NCBI RefSeq assembly: GCF_013328345.1
Contig: NZ_JABULX010000002.1
Span: 62,001 to 126,000 of the forward strand
Direction of reading: 5' to 3'
DNA length: 64,000 nucleotides
Origin: Marinifaba aquimaris
GTDB taxonomy: Bacteria; Pseudomonadota; Gammaproteobacteria; Enterobacterales; Alteromonadaceae
In this document: one piece after another, positions 27,577-36,741 of the stretch
Position numbering within the stretch: the stretch's first letter is position 1
Layout of the letters: every line of letters starts with the position of its first letter
The notes under the pieces: model-generated
The model's input: only the letters and a program-made list of their open reading frames with translations
Told to the model about the DNA's origin: nothing
Databases searched by the model: none
Made by a program: the position numbers and the translations under genes

Positions 27577-28137
27577 TTAGTTAAAAGCGACTTGATACCA
27601 ATTAAAACGCGTTGTACCACTTTCAAATAAAGGTTGATGCGGAAGAAACTCTTCATGCTGAGCATATAGAGCGATATTTTCAGCCTGTTGCCACTCCACA
27701 AGCACTAAATAATCAGGCTCAGATTGAGCTAACTTTGCTGGTTTTAATTTTAATAAAACACGCGCACCTAACTTTTCTCTTAATGAATCCGTTGCTTTTA
27801 AATAACGGGCATAATCTTGATTATCCGCAAGCCATACCTGTGCTAGCGTATAAAACTTATCTCCCTTAGGCTTAAATTCAAATGGCTGATTTAGGTCAAC
27901 TCGAATTGCATTGGTGTTGTGAAATTGAGTCACTTTTTCAGTTTGGTAAAAACTAACTTCACTCACTTCATCACCAAACAGGGTATTAATGACCTTGGCA
28001 CTTAAAGCAGGGGCAGGTGCGTTTGTTTGTTCTGCTGTATTAAACTGTAGATATAAAGATGCAGGCTGCTCTGCTGCATAACAAACGATACTTGATAAAA
28101 GTAAGCTAGCCGAGGCGATTTTTCTTATTAACTTCAT
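27577..28137 (-). CDS. Exported hypothetical protein, 186 aa
   Basis: Not firmly recognised. Signal peptide at residues 1-22 (MKLIRKIASASLLLSSIVCYAA). The mature part is a mixed alpha/beta domain; the segment from DYARYLKATDSLREKLGARV to DYLVLVEWQQAENIALY is laid out like a dimeric alpha/beta-barrel (DUF1330/ABM-like) protein, a similarity of pattern only. It is convergent with gltD and stands alone. Confidence 0.7.
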   Translation of the reverse strand: MKLIRKIASASLLLSSIVCYAAEQPASLYLQFNTAEQTNAPAPALSAKVINTLFGDEVSEVSFYQTEKVTQFHNTNAIRVDLNQPFEFKPKGDKFYTLAQVWLADNQDYARYLKATDSLREKLGARVLLKLKPAKLAQSEPDYLVLVEWQQAENIALYAQHEEFLPHQPLFESGTTRFNWYQVAFN

Positions 28138-28292
28138 TATCTTGCCTTTATGTAAATAAAAACAAGATTACCTTTGTTTATTCAGATAGTCGTCAATTTA
28201 GGACGAAAAGACTAGACGACAACAATGTTGACCACCAGTCACCAAGGTGACAATTCTTATCTGCAAAAAATTGATTATCTAGCGTTCAGATC

Positions 28293-28319
28293 AAAAAAGC
28301 CCGTTTTAAACGGGCTTTT
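28293..28319. terminator. Palindromic terminator after the 81-aa membrane protein gene
   Basis: AAAAGCCCGTTT/AAACGGGCTTTT stem with A and T runs at both sides; the longer T run is on the minus strand, where it would end the gene at 28340-28585. Confidence 0.8.
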
Positions 28320-28339
28320 AGCGAGAAAATACTGCGCTG

Positions 28340-28585
28340 CTACTCTTTTAATAGATCGTGTTTAAGTTCGTCGTAAACCGAACGAAAATAACCTGCACAC
28401 GCCACTAAAATAAATACACCGCCTAACAGTTTGATATTCGACAAACTAACTACAACTGCAAAATTGTTGACGTTGAACAAACCAGTAAAGATAAAATAAA
28501 CACCAACTAACATGCCCAAAGACAAAAACACCAGCCTCATTTTTAGCATTGTTATTGTTGAGTTTTCCGCTGACATATAGCTCAT
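28340..28585 (-). CDS. Small two-helix membrane protein, 81 aa
   Basis: Not recognised. Two clear transmembrane helices (MRLVFLSLGMLVGVYFIFTG and IKLLGGVFILVACAGYF) with a short loop and a charged C-terminus (DELKHDLLKE). A GAGG site lies 9 nt before the ATG at 28585, with a second in-frame ATG three codons later. Own terminator downstream; nothing in the context tells its role. Confidence 0.65.
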   Translation of the reverse strand: MSYMSAENSTITMLKMRLVFLSLGMLVGVYFIFTGLFNVNNFAVVVSLSNIKLLGGVFILVACAGYFRSVYDELKHDLLKE

Positions 28586-28797
28586 TGTATGTTGCCTCTA
28601 ATGTGCTTCAAAGCTTCCCTAAGCCGATCAAAGTAAACTTCCTTTTTAAGGGATATTAGCAAGCATTGAATAATTTTCAAACAAATAATGCGTTTAAAGT
28701 TAACAATGATGTAAACTGATTGTTATAAGGAATACATCTCAATATAACTACAACAAAGACAACGCTGAGATTAGTTTTATTTTCAAGGATATATAAC

Positions 28798-30345
28798 ATG
28801 TCAAAACCTGTAAAAAGCCTATTAGTACCCAGCTTACTTCTTATGTTATCGGCCTGTGGAGGTAACGGAGGCTCAGGCCCAAGCCAAACTTTCACTAATA
28901 GCAATCAGCAAACAACCGAAACTCAAACCGATACTGCCATTGATGAACGTATTATCGGTGACGTCACTTATTTAGCGACTGAATTAGCCAATGAAGGTGA
29001 TGAAGCCCCAGCTGGTACTCGACTTTTTTATCGAGAAAGCTCTAGCTTTTCTTCGCAATTTCAATCTGATAGAGCAAACCAAGTAAGTGAAATCATCAGT
29101 GATATTGCCGGCCAAATAAATATCAAAGACATTGAAATATTCTTAGAGTCAAATGACTTCGCTACAGATGTTCTGCCTTCAAATTCAACAAACACCTTGT
29201 TTTTACATTTAACTGAAGCTGACTTTTCTGATGCGACATTTGCATTCGAATTATCAAAAGCGATTTACAAAGCGCACCGTCATACATTTATCCAAACAGA
29301 TACACAAGCAGAACAAATGATAAGTGATGGTTTAGCCTCCGCCTTTGCCATTGCACTGCTAAATACCAATACCCCAAATGATTTATTGCCTCAAGCAGGC
29401 AGTGACCTAAACACAGTCAGTAATACCATAGACTTAACCAGTAATGAGCCATTGCCCGATGATGATTTTGTCCCTCAAATAGGTTATCAAGCCGCCTTGA
29501 TATACATGTTTGATTACCCTGGTAGCGACCCTGCAAACTTGGTTTCAATGCCAACATCAGCATTTGAAAGTTATTTAGCCTTACCGTTAAATCACCCATT
29601 ACAAGAAAAGAAAACAACTGAAGAGCTGCTACTTAGAACGGGGAATTTTCCAGACCAACAATCTGTCGAGTTTATTACTCAACAAGGCAGAGATAACCCT
29701 GGGACTTACTTCTTAGAGGGTTATAACAAACGCAAAATGATTGCTCTGACCTTTGATGATGGTCCTAACAATAACTACACAGTACAAATTCTGGATATAT
29801 TACTCGAACATGACATCAAAGCGACGTTCTTCTGGACTGGGCAAAACTTGAATACCAATCGCGCTGTTGCATTGAGGGCAATGGAAGAAGGGCATGTTAT
29901 TTCTAATCACACATGGGATCACCCTCACTCACCCACTTTGACGGCGGATGACTTATGGCAAGATCAAATCGAACGAACAAATGATTTGTTTGAAGAGTAC
30001 CTTGGATTTAAATCGCGCTTATTCCGTCCTCCGTATGGAGAAATCACTCAAGAACAGGTCAATTACTTAAATGACAGAGGGATGAAAACAATCGCTTGGT
30101 CTGTTGATACACGAGATTGGTACACTCGCAATTTTTATCCAGGTTATCCGGCAACGACAGTTGAAGATATTGAACAGACCGTGATCAGCCTAGAACACGA
30201 AGAAATGATTGTTTTGATGCACGATGGTGGCGCGATTAGACAAAACACGGTTGATTCATTAGAAAACATCATTGAACACTATCACTCGCAAGGCTATGAG
30301 TTTGTTACGATAGAAACCTTGTTAGGAATAGGTAATAAATATTAA
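28798..30345 (+). CDS. NodB-type polysaccharide deacetylase lipoprotein
   Basis: 515-residue predicted outer-membrane lipoprotein: signal with lipobox LSAC (Cys at residue 20) followed by a Gly/Ser linker. An unassigned region (about 45-290) precedes a carbohydrate esterase family 4 (NodB) domain at about 310-510 with all catalytic motifs: LTFDDGPNNN (catalytic base and metal Asp), SNHTWDHPH (metal His pair), FRPPYGEI, WSVDTRDW and VLMHDGG. Such enzymes remove N-acetyl or O-acetyl groups from chitin oligomers, peptidoglycan or exopolysaccharides. The secreted chitinase 13 kb away makes chitin-type substrates plausible, but the substrate cannot be read from sequence. Confidence 0.9.
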   Translation: MSKPVKSLLVPSLLLMLSACGGNGGSGPSQTFTNSNQQTTETQTDTAIDERIIGDVTYLATELANEGDEAPAGTRLFYRESSSFSSQFQSDRANQVSEIISDIAGQINIKDIEIFLESNDFATDVLPSNSTNTLFLHLTEADFSDATFAFELSKAIYKAHRHTFIQTDTQAEQMISDGLASAFAIALLNTNTPNDLLPQAGSDLNTVSNTIDLTSNEPLPDDDFVPQIGYQAALIYMFDYPGSDPANLVSMPTSAFESYLALPLNHPLQEKKTTEELLLRTGNFPDQQSVEFITQQGRDNPGTYFLEGYNKRKMIALTFDDGPNNNYTVQILDILLEHDIKATFFWTGQNLNTNRAVALRAMEEGHVISNHTWDHPHSPTLTADDLWQDQIERTNDLFEEYLGFKSRLFRPPYGEITQEQVNYLNDRGMKTIAWSVDTRDWYTRNFYPGYPATTVEDIEQTVISLEHEEMIVLMHDGGAIRQNTVDSLENIIEHYHSQGYEFVTIETLLGIGNKY

Positions 30346-30356
30346 CAATTGACTAG

Positions 30357-30388
30357 GGAAGTCACCGGTTAGCAATTTAGTGACTTCC
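30357..30388 (+). terminator. Hairpin after the deacetylase gene
   Basis: Nine-base perfect inverted repeat GGAAGTCAC/GTGACTTCC with a 14-nt loop, 12 bp after the stop. No T run follows, so it may stabilise the message or end it weakly. Confidence 0.45.
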
Positions 30389-30437
30389 AAAATTATGTTC
30401 TACGCTTTTAATAATGGAATATTAGTTATTTTTTTAA

Positions 30438-32213
30438 GTGAATAAGAAGTCATTAGTTACCCGATACATATGGGCTTTGTTTACCATAGCTATCGCGTTG
30501 ATAATATCTGAAGCATCTGTTCAGTACTTACTTTGGCAAGGTAAGTTAGACTCTGCCGTTATAAATAAGGCGGGTATGCAAAGGATGCTATCGCAAAAAA
30601 TAGCATTATCCATATATCGCATCGAAATAGGTGAAAACCAAGAACAAGCCCGGTCTGAACTCTCACAAGCAATAACTAAGTTTAAAGAAAACTTAGAATT
30701 TTTAAATGAAGCTCAACAAAGCCAATCAGTATTAATCCAGTCCAATTTAAAGCAAGGCAATCCCTCTCTAGAACAACAAATAAAGCAATATCTAGATAAC
30801 GCCAGTTTGTATTTATCATCACAAACGAATGCTCGTGCACTTTCTCAATTTAGTACCAAACAAACAGAAAAATTATTAAAGAATCTAGATAACCTTGCTA
30901 GCCTTTACGAAAAGCAAGCAGATGATAAAGCGCAAACAGTCAGTAATGTTCAAATCGCGCTGACATTGTTTATTTTGTTATTACTCATCTTTGAAGCCAA
31001 GTTTATCTTTGCCCCAATGGCGCGCCGTATTAGCAAATATATTGCGATGTTAAAAACCTCTAGAGCTAATGCTTCACTTTTGGCCAAGCAGGCGCAATCA
31101 GCAAATATGGCAAAAAGTCGCTTTCTCGCCAATGTCAGCCATGAACTAAAAACGCCGCTCAATGCACTAATTGGCATGCTGACATTATTAGAGAGCCAAG
31201 CAGATTTAGCTAAAACCCAAGACAATGTTAATCAAGCAAAAACGGCAGGGAAAAAACTAGAAAAGCTGATCAATGCACTACTAGATGTTGTCCAACTCGA
31301 AAACAATCAATTAACACTGCAAAACAAACCAACAATTATCAAACAGCTTTTAACTGACATTGCCAAACAAAGCGAAATAGACTGTCAAAAAAAAGGCTTA
31401 ACCTTCAAATATGAGTGCAGTGATAACCTCGCTCAAGTTATCAATACAGACTCATATCGGCTTACCCAGGTAATTGAGCAACTTATCAATAACGCCACTA
31501 AATTTACCGAGCATGGACAAGTCTGTTTATCAATCAAACAAACTTCAGTATTAAATCAAGTGAGCTTGAACATTCGAGTAAAAGACACAGGAATAGGCAT
31601 AGCTGAAGATAAATTAGCTGAAATTTTCCATAGCTTTAATTTACTCGATGATGGAAAACAAAAAATTCACGAAGGTTTGGGGTTAGGCCTTGCGCTCAGT
31701 CAATGCATAGTAAAAAAAATGTCAGGTCAACTTAACGTCGATAGCCAGCTAAATCAGGGTAGTGAATTTTCCATAACGATTCCAATAGAGGTTCTTGAAC
31801 AACAAGGCACAATAAAGGGAGATGAAACTAAAACGGATACTAAGCCAATAAACCGTCAGAGCAAAAAGGTATTACTAGTAGAAGATAACCTAATCAATGC
31901 AGAAATTGCAGGTCAGATCTTAAAAAGTGAAGGCCACACAGTGACCAAAGCAGAAAATGGAGAACAAGCAGTTGAGCAACTCAAAGGCGAACTTTTTGAC
32001 TTAGTGTTGATGGATATCCAAATGCCCGTAATGGATGGAATTGCAGCCACTAAAGTTATTCGACAAGAGCTTAAACTTAACATACCTATTATAGCCCTCA
32101 CCGCCAACAGCTTTGATTCAGATAAAAATGAATACAAAGAGGCAGGAATGAATGCCTGTTTAGCTAAACCCATAGACAAAGATAAGTTACTGCAAGTCAT
32201 TCAAGCCAGTTAA
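30438..32213 (+). CDS. Hybrid sensor histidine kinase with PilJ-type sensor and receiver
   Basis: 591 residues from a GTG start; the ribosome site is weak. Order: transmembrane helix (about 12-32), periplasmic four-helix PilJ/NarX-like sensor with INKAGMQRMLSQKIALS, second helix (about 172-192), HisKA helix ANVSHELKTPLNALIGML with the phospho-His, HATPase_c with N box QLINNATKF, G boxes DTGIGIAEDK and GLGLGLALSQ, then a receiver with phospho-Asp in LVLMDIQMPVMDG and conserved Lys in CLAKPID. All catalytic residues look intact. No Hpt domain or output regulator is adjacent, so its downstream partner is unknown. Confidence 0.9.
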   Translation: MNKKSLVTRYIWALFTIAIALIISEASVQYLLWQGKLDSAVINKAGMQRMLSQKIALSIYRIEIGENQEQARSELSQAITKFKENLEFLNEAQQSQSVLIQSNLKQGNPSLEQQIKQYLDNASLYLSSQTNARALSQFSTKQTEKLLKNLDNLASLYEKQADDKAQTVSNVQIALTLFILLLLIFEAKFIFAPMARRISKYIAMLKTSRANASLLAKQAQSANMAKSRFLANVSHELKTPLNALIGMLTLLESQADLAKTQDNVNQAKTAGKKLEKLINALLDVVQLENNQLTLQNKPTIIKQLLTDIAKQSEIDCQKKGLTFKYECSDNLAQVINTDSYRLTQVIEQLINNATKFTEHGQVCLSIKQTSVLNQVSLNIRVKDTGIGIAEDKLAEIFHSFNLLDDGKQKIHEGLGLGLALSQCIVKKMSGQLNVDSQLNQGSEFSITIPIEVLEQQGTIKGDETKTDTKPINRQSKKVLLVEDNLINAEIAGQILKSEGHTVTKAENGEQAVEQLKGELFDLVLMDIQMPVMDGIAATKVIRQELKLNIPIIALTANSFDSDKNEYKEAGMNACLAKPIDKDKLLQVIQAS

Positions 32214-32311
32214 AACACTTAATTTTGATCTTGGCACGATCTTCGCTTATTCACTATCAAGCAAAGTTAATAACAATTTTCCGTCAATATTTTGTAGAAG
32301 ATAGCGAGGCA

Positions 32312-32920
32312 ATGAGTATGGAATTAGTGATCACCTTAATGATTTTACTATTGGTAGTATCGGCAATTGCCATTCACCTGACTCAATCAAACAATACGCC
32401 TTTTCCGTATAAGAAAAAGATTCAATTATTCAGCAATTCAGAACGCGCATTTATGTTAATGCTAGAACGAGCAGTTGGTGATGAGTTTAGAATTTTACAC
32501 CGTGTTCGATTAACTGATTTATTGGAAGTGCGCCAAGGAACAAACAAACGTACTGCACAAACAGCTAAGTTAAAAGCAAGTGGCAAAGTGCTCGATTTTG
32601 TATTGTTAAACAAAACTGATTTATCCCCTATCGCTGCCATTGATTTAGTCAATGCAGAAGGTTACAAACAACGTCCCGACTGGTTCTTAAAAGGCAGCTT
32701 AGATACCGCTGGCCTGCCTCATGTTCGAATTAAGATTAAATCCGGCTATACCCCAGCTGAAATTCGCCAGTGTATTGCAGCTAAACTTGGCCCAAATAGT
32801 AAGCTAAGCCCGTTAAATGTGAAGAAAGTGAAAAGCAAAGGTCCAACGCGCCCTATTCGCCCATTACTGCAAGCACATATCAATCAAGCAACGGCACAAG
32901 AAGCGCAAGCGGCAGCATAA
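32312..32920 (+). CDS. DUF2726 membrane-anchored protein
   Basis: About 202 residues from the ATG at 32312 (a second ATG at 32318 has better spacing, 8 nt, from the GAGG site). One N-terminal transmembrane helix (LVITLMILLLVVSAIAIHL) anchors a cytosolic DUF2726 domain, with FSNSERAFMLMLERAVGDEF, VLDFVLLNKTDLSPIAAIDL and a closing VRIKIKSGYTPAEIRQCI. The fold resembles a nuclease-like (restriction-endonuclease superfamily) core, with Asp and a D-L pair in the right order, but activity is unproven. It ends with an Ala/Gln-rich tail and a strong terminator follows. Confidence 0.82.
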   Translation: MSMELVITLMILLLVVSAIAIHLTQSNNTPFPYKKKIQLFSNSERAFMLMLERAVGDEFRILHRVRLTDLLEVRQGTNKRTAQTAKLKASGKVLDFVLLNKTDLSPIAAIDLVNAEGYKQRPDWFLKGSLDTAGLPHVRIKIKSGYTPAEIRQCIAAKLGPNSKLSPLNVKKVKSKGPTRPIRPLLQAHINQATAQEAQAAA

Positions 32921-32943
32921 AAGTTCTTTGGAGAGAGAGCGAT

Positions 32944-32982
32944 TGCCGTATATGATGTTTAATATCATATACGGCATTTTTT
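32944..32982 (+). terminator. Terminator between the DUF2726 gene and mtnN
   Basis: Thirteen-base stem TGCCGTATATGAT/ATCATATACGGCA with a 7-nt loop followed by a T-rich run. Confidence 0.92.
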
Positions 32983-32997
32983 ATTTAAGGACGTTTA

Positions 32998-33687
32998 ATG
33001 ACCATAGGCATCATAGGCGCAATGCAGCAAGAAGTAGATATATTGCGCGATCAACTCTCAGGCCTTCAAACTGAACAACACGGCCCAATCACTCTCTACA
33101 AAGGGACGCTCAACCAGCACAATGTCGTACTTGTACTCAGCGGTGTAGGTAAAACGGCAGCAGCAATGGCGACGACGATTCTAATTGACCGCTTTAACCC
33201 AGAATACGTTATCAATACGGGCTCTGCTGGTGGCTATGCTGAAGATCTTGAAATTGGTGATTTAGTGATCTCAAGTGAAGTGCGTCATCACGACGTCGAT
33301 TTAACCGCATTTGGCTTTGAAAAAGGTCAAGGCTTCGGCTTTCCAGCCGCTTTTCATTGTCATCAAGACTTAATAGAAAAAGCACTCAGCGCTGCTGCAA
33401 AGCAAACAGAACTCAAGACCAAAGTTGGTCTTATTTGTTCAGGCGATAGTTTTATGGACTGTCCAGAGAGAGTGCAAAAAGCACGTGAAGATTTTCCACA
33501 GATGATTGCCGTTGAAATGGAAGGAGCAGCAATAGGTCAAGTTTGTCAGCAGTTTGACACCCCTTTTGTTGTTATACGCGCATTATCTGATATTGCTGGT
33601 AAAGAGTCACATCAAAGCTTTGACGTATTTTTAGAGCAAGCGGCTAAGCACTCTTCTAAGCTCATTCTAGATATGCTTGAAGCCTAG
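32998..33687 (+). CDS. mtnN: 5'-methylthioadenosine/S-adenosylhomocysteine nucleosidase
   Basis: Cleaves adenine from methylthioadenosine, S-adenosylhomocysteine and 5'-deoxyadenosine. The 229-residue protein starts MTIGIIGAMQQEVDIL with the catalytic Glu of this segment; it has the INTGSAGGYAEDLEIGD block, AVEMEGAAIGQVC with the ribose-binding Met-Glu, and the catalytic Asp in VVIRALSDIAG. The next gene begins at the base after its stop, so the two are co-translated. An ahcY gene lies 3 kb further on, so this organism has both routes for S-adenosylhomocysteine removal. Confidence 0.96.
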   Translation: MTIGIIGAMQQEVDILRDQLSGLQTEQHGPITLYKGTLNQHNVVLVLSGVGKTAAAMATTILIDRFNPEYVINTGSAGGYAEDLEIGDLVISSEVRHHDVDLTAFGFEKGQGFGFPAAFHCHQDLIEKALSAAAKQTELKTKVGLICSGDSFMDCPERVQKAREDFPQMIAVEMEGAAIGQVCQQFDTPFVVIRALSDIAGKESHQSFDVFLEQAAKHSSKLILDMLEA

Positions 33688-34653
33688 ATGAACTTAAACT
33701 TTGATATCAGTAATTTACCCAGTTTTAGTATTTATACTGGGTTACTATTAATTGTTTTAGTGATTGACCATTGGGTGGCTATTCCACAAAAATACCACCC
33801 CATCTATTTTTTCCGAATTCTCCTTACCCGCTTATCAGACAAGGTTCACCCTAGTAACAGCCGTTCTAAAAAACAGCAATATATTTCCGGTAGCCTAGCC
33901 ATATTAGCTGCTGTTCTGCCCTGGGTTTTATTGTGTTATTTATTTATCCCGTTTACCGAATATCCATTATTTTTTGAAGCAGTGATACTTTGGCTAAGCC
34001 TAAATTTACGCTCACACAAAACAGCCATTAACAATGTAGAAAAAGCTCTCCACTCTGGGCAAAAAGCCCTAGCCAAAGATAGGTTATCGGACTGGTGTTT
34101 AAGAAAAACGGACAACTTATCTTCTGTCGGTCTAATTAAAGCTAGCTGTGAAAGTTTGGTTTTAAGGAATTGTTACTACAATCAAGCGATTGCACTTTTC
34201 TTTTTGTTGTTAGGGCCTTTTGCAGCACTTGCCCTGAGACTCACTCTTGAAGCTAACCAAGTGTGGTCTGCTAAAAAACCTCGATTTATTCATTTTGGCC
34301 AACCCATTCGCTGGCTAACTCACTTTTTACTTTTACCAGTTACTTGGATAACAACCTGTATAAACTGCCTTTTGGTTAATCCAGTAAAACTGTTTGCAAT
34401 CATTCGTCAAGCCCGGCCAAGTTGGCAATATGCGCTATCTTTAAAACTGTTAGCGGCAGCCAGTTTAGCAAGCCGCTGTCAGCTTGGAGGCCCAGTTATT
34501 TATGATGAAGATAAAATAAGACGAGCCAAGCTGAGCCAACACCCATTGCCCGATATTAGTCGAATCAAAGCAACCACACATTTTTGTGTTAACCAAAATT
34601 TACTCTTATTACTAATGGTGCTTATCGCAAATTGCGCTATCATCTATTTCTAA
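33688..34653 (+). CDS. CobD/CbiB-like membrane protein
   Basis: 321-residue polytopic protein of the CobD/CbiB family, which in cobamide makers attaches the aminopropanol arm to cobyric acid. Recognisable pieces: N-terminal IDHWVAIPQKYHPIYFFRIL, the mid-section LVLRNCYYNQAIALFFLLLGP, and the end block LKLLAAASLASRCQLGGPVIYD. No other cobalamin-synthesis gene is near, and the start abuts mtnN. In Vibrio and Shewanella a similar mtnN-cbiB pair precedes btuF. The real reaction here is unknown; it may act in cobamide remodelling or salvage. Confidence 0.82.
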   Translation: MNLNFDISNLPSFSIYTGLLLIVLVIDHWVAIPQKYHPIYFFRILLTRLSDKVHPSNSRSKKQQYISGSLAILAAVLPWVLLCYLFIPFTEYPLFFEAVILWLSLNLRSHKTAINNVEKALHSGQKALAKDRLSDWCLRKTDNLSSVGLIKASCESLVLRNCYYNQAIALFFLLLGPFAALALRLTLEANQVWSAKKPRFIHFGQPIRWLTHFLLLPVTWITTCINCLLVNPVKLFAIIRQARPSWQYALSLKLLAAASLASRCQLGGPVIYDEDKIRRAKLSQHPLPDISRIKATTHFCVNQNLLLLLMVLIANCAIIYF

Positions 34654-35540
34654 TATCAAGCGATTATAGATTTCACGTGCAACTTATTCTTTTTATTTTA
34701 ATTTTTCCTTTTTTAGGGCTATCTGAAAACGCTCAGGCAAGTCAACAATCAGCAATTACTTTATCCATTAGCAAAGCCGATTTAGATGAGTATCAAAATT
34801 TTGTAAAAGGTCGCCCAGCAGAAGAAATCGATAATTTTCACGGTGTTTATTTAAGAGAAATTGTCGAATCAATTTTGATCCAAAAAGCACTCAAACTGGG
34901 AGGTTATGACAAACCAATAAAGCTTCAACCTGTTATCAACTACAACCACAGCCTGCAACTGGTCAGTGCAGGAGTAATTGACATTAGCGGTATTAGTTTG
35001 TGGCACTACGATGCAGTGAAAATTGACCACGATGTCTATATTTCTCGGGCGATAATCGAGCAAGGTGACTATATTGTTGGCTTTTACACAAAGGCCAATA
35101 ACAACAAAGCGTTAAACGCCAGCAGCTTATCTGAAATTCAACAACTCGCTGCCGTATCAAGCCGAAAGTGGTTTACCGATTGGCGTACATTGAGAAAGCT
35201 AAGAGTGAGAACCATGCTTGATACCTTTCCATTTGCCAATATGGTCAAAGCCGTTCACAGCGGTAAAGGTGACTTTACGCTAGCGCCCTTCTCTTCTAAC
35301 TCTGATTTAAGCATAGAGCAAGATGGCTTTAAGCTAATACCTATTCCCAATATCGCGATGGCTCTAAATGACTCCAGGCATGTCACCATCAGTAACAAAC
35401 ACCCGGAAAGTCAGTTAATGTTAGAAGCACTGAACAAGGGGCTATCCCAGTTAAACGATGACAATAAAATCCATCAAGCTTTAGCGCAAAGCGGCTTTTA
35501 CAACACGCAAACAGCTGATTGGCCCGTGATAAACTTATAA
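34632..35540 (+). CDS. Periplasmic solute-binding-like protein
   Basis: About 300 residues with a hydrophobic export signal (LILFILIFPFLGLSENAQA) and a type 2 periplasmic-binding fold of the SBP_bac_3 kind: two lobes with switch regions, seen in the repeated beta-alpha pattern around LQLVSAGVIDISGISLW and MVKAVHSGKGDFTLAPFSS. The start is unsure: TTG at 34632 overlaps the CobD-like gene by 22 bp, and GTG at 34677 gives a plain signal peptide; neither has a ribosome site, suggesting translational coupling. No ABC permease is adjacent. It sits where btuF is in related genomes, but is not BtuF-like. Confidence 0.72.
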   Translation: MRYHLFLISSDYRFHVQLILFILIFPFLGLSENAQASQQSAITLSISKADLDEYQNFVKGRPAEEIDNFHGVYLREIVESILIQKALKLGGYDKPIKLQPVINYNHSLQLVSAGVIDISGISLWHYDAVKIDHDVYISRAIIEQGDYIVGFYTKANNNKALNASSLSEIQQLAAVSSRKWFTDWRTLRKLRVRTMLDTFPFANMVKAVHSGKGDFTLAPFSSNSDLSIEQDGFKLIPIPNIAMALNDSRHVTISNKHPESQLMLEALNKGLSQLNDDNKIHQALAQSGFYNTQTADWPVINL

Positions 35541-35570
35541 AAATTTTCCTGATAATAGCCAGCACATCTT

Positions 35571-35579
35571 TGATATACT
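35571..35579 (+). promoter_or_regulatory. Extended -10 promoter of the adenosine kinase gene
   Basis: TGATATACT (TGn plus TATACT) about 112 bp before the ATG at 35691, giving a leader of about 105 nt; an AGGAG site precedes the start. Confidence 0.45.
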
Positions 35580-35690
35580 ATGCTCAATTTCAATCTGAAA
35601 AGCATTCATTTCGATCTTGAAGCTAAATCACTGGTATTCAATCATATTTAGCCTAGTATCGCGCCTCATTTACAGGAGTATTATTCGCCA

Positions 35691-36686
35691 ATGGCAAAGT
35701 ATGATGTATACGGCTTAGGTAACGCCTTAGTCGATAAAGAATTCGAAGTCACCGAGCAATTTCTAGCTGATAACGGTATTGAAAAAGGCTTAATGACCCT
35801 TATCGAAGAAGATACTCATTTCAAATTACTCGATAACCTAATCAACACCTACGGCATTAAAAAACGTGCTGGTGGCGGTTCAGCAGCTAACTCTTTAGTT
35901 GGTTTAACTCAATTTGGTGGTTCGGCTTTTTATGCATGTAAAGTCAGCCAAGATGAGTATGGCCAATTTTACAGCCAAGATTTAGCTGATGCGGGTGTTC
36001 AAACACGTATCAGTGAATTAGCAATTGAAGGCCCAACTGGTAAATGTATGGTCATGGTGACGCCTGATGCTGAGCGCACAATGAATACCTACCTAGGTAT
36101 TACTGCCGACCTTTCAGTTAATGAACTTTTCTTAGATGAATTAGCACAAGCGGAATACCTGTACATTGAAGGCTACCTCGTTCCTTCACCAACAGCATGT
36201 GAAGCGATTGAAGCGGCCAAAGCCAAAGCTAAAGCCGAAGGTATCAAAGTTGCGATGACCTTCTCTGATCCAAGCATGGTTAAGTATTTCAAAGAAGGCG
36301 TCGATAAAGCACTAGGTAATGAGGCAATCGACTTACTTTTTTGTAATGAAGAAGAAGCATTAACCTTTACTGAAACAGACTCAGTGGCCGCAGCAGCGCA
36401 AGTATTACTCAAGCGTGCGAAAAAAGTAGTGATCACTTTAGGACCAAAAGGCGTATCTGTATTTTTAGAAAACAGTGAAATTACCGTTCCTGGTCACAGT
36501 GTTGATGCAGTTGACACTAATGGCGCAGGCGACATGGTTGCAGGCGCTTTCTTATATGGTGAGACACAAGGCTGGGATGATGAAAAATCAGCAAAGCTCG
36601 CTTGTAAAGCCGCATCAATTGTTGTTTCGCATTTTGGTCCTAGACTAACGGCTGAGCAACAAAAAGAGATTTTAAACGCATTTTAA
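35691..36686 (+). CDS. Adenosine kinase (PfkB family)
   Basis: 331-residue ribokinase-fold kinase expected to phosphorylate adenosine to AMP. It starts MAKYDVYGLGNALVDKEF; the substrate side has the diglycine stretch RAGGGSAANSLVGLTQFGG, and the catalytic anion hole is VDTNGAGDMVAGAFLYG with the base Asp. Adenosine released by AhcY inhibits that enzyme, so a kinase gene directly upstream of ahcY fits with pulling the reaction forward. The pair is separated by 80 bp holding two hairpins. Confidence 0.92.
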   Translation: MAKYDVYGLGNALVDKEFEVTEQFLADNGIEKGLMTLIEEDTHFKLLDNLINTYGIKKRAGGGSAANSLVGLTQFGGSAFYACKVSQDEYGQFYSQDLADAGVQTRISELAIEGPTGKCMVMVTPDAERTMNTYLGITADLSVNELFLDELAQAEYLYIEGYLVPSPTACEAIEAAKAKAKAEGIKVAMTFSDPSMVKYFKEGVDKALGNEAIDLLFCNEEEALTFTETDSVAAAAQVLLKRAKKVVITLGPKGVSVFLENSEITVPGHSVDAVDTNGAGDMVAGAFLYGETQGWDDEKSAKLACKAASIVVSHFGPRLTAEQQKEILNAF

Positions 36687-36741
36687 CTTTGCCAATTGGG
36701 CAAAGCCTATTTATTTAATGCCTCACGTAAGCCGTGAGGCA
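36687..36741 (+). promoter_or_regulatory. Two hairpins between the adenosine kinase gene and ahcY
   Basis: Hairpin 1, CTTTGCC/GGCAAAG (36687-36705), starts at the base after the kinase stop. Hairpin 2 is a perfect 8-bp stem, TGCCTCAC/GTGAGGCA (36719-36741), ending 25 nt before the ahcY ATG. Neither has a T run, so they look more like message-stability or control elements than terminators. Confidence 0.45.

Noticed and set aside
36734-36736. GTG as the start of ahcY.
   Set aside because: It lies in a hairpin arm, adds unconserved residues, and the ATG at 36767 has a well-spaced GGAG.
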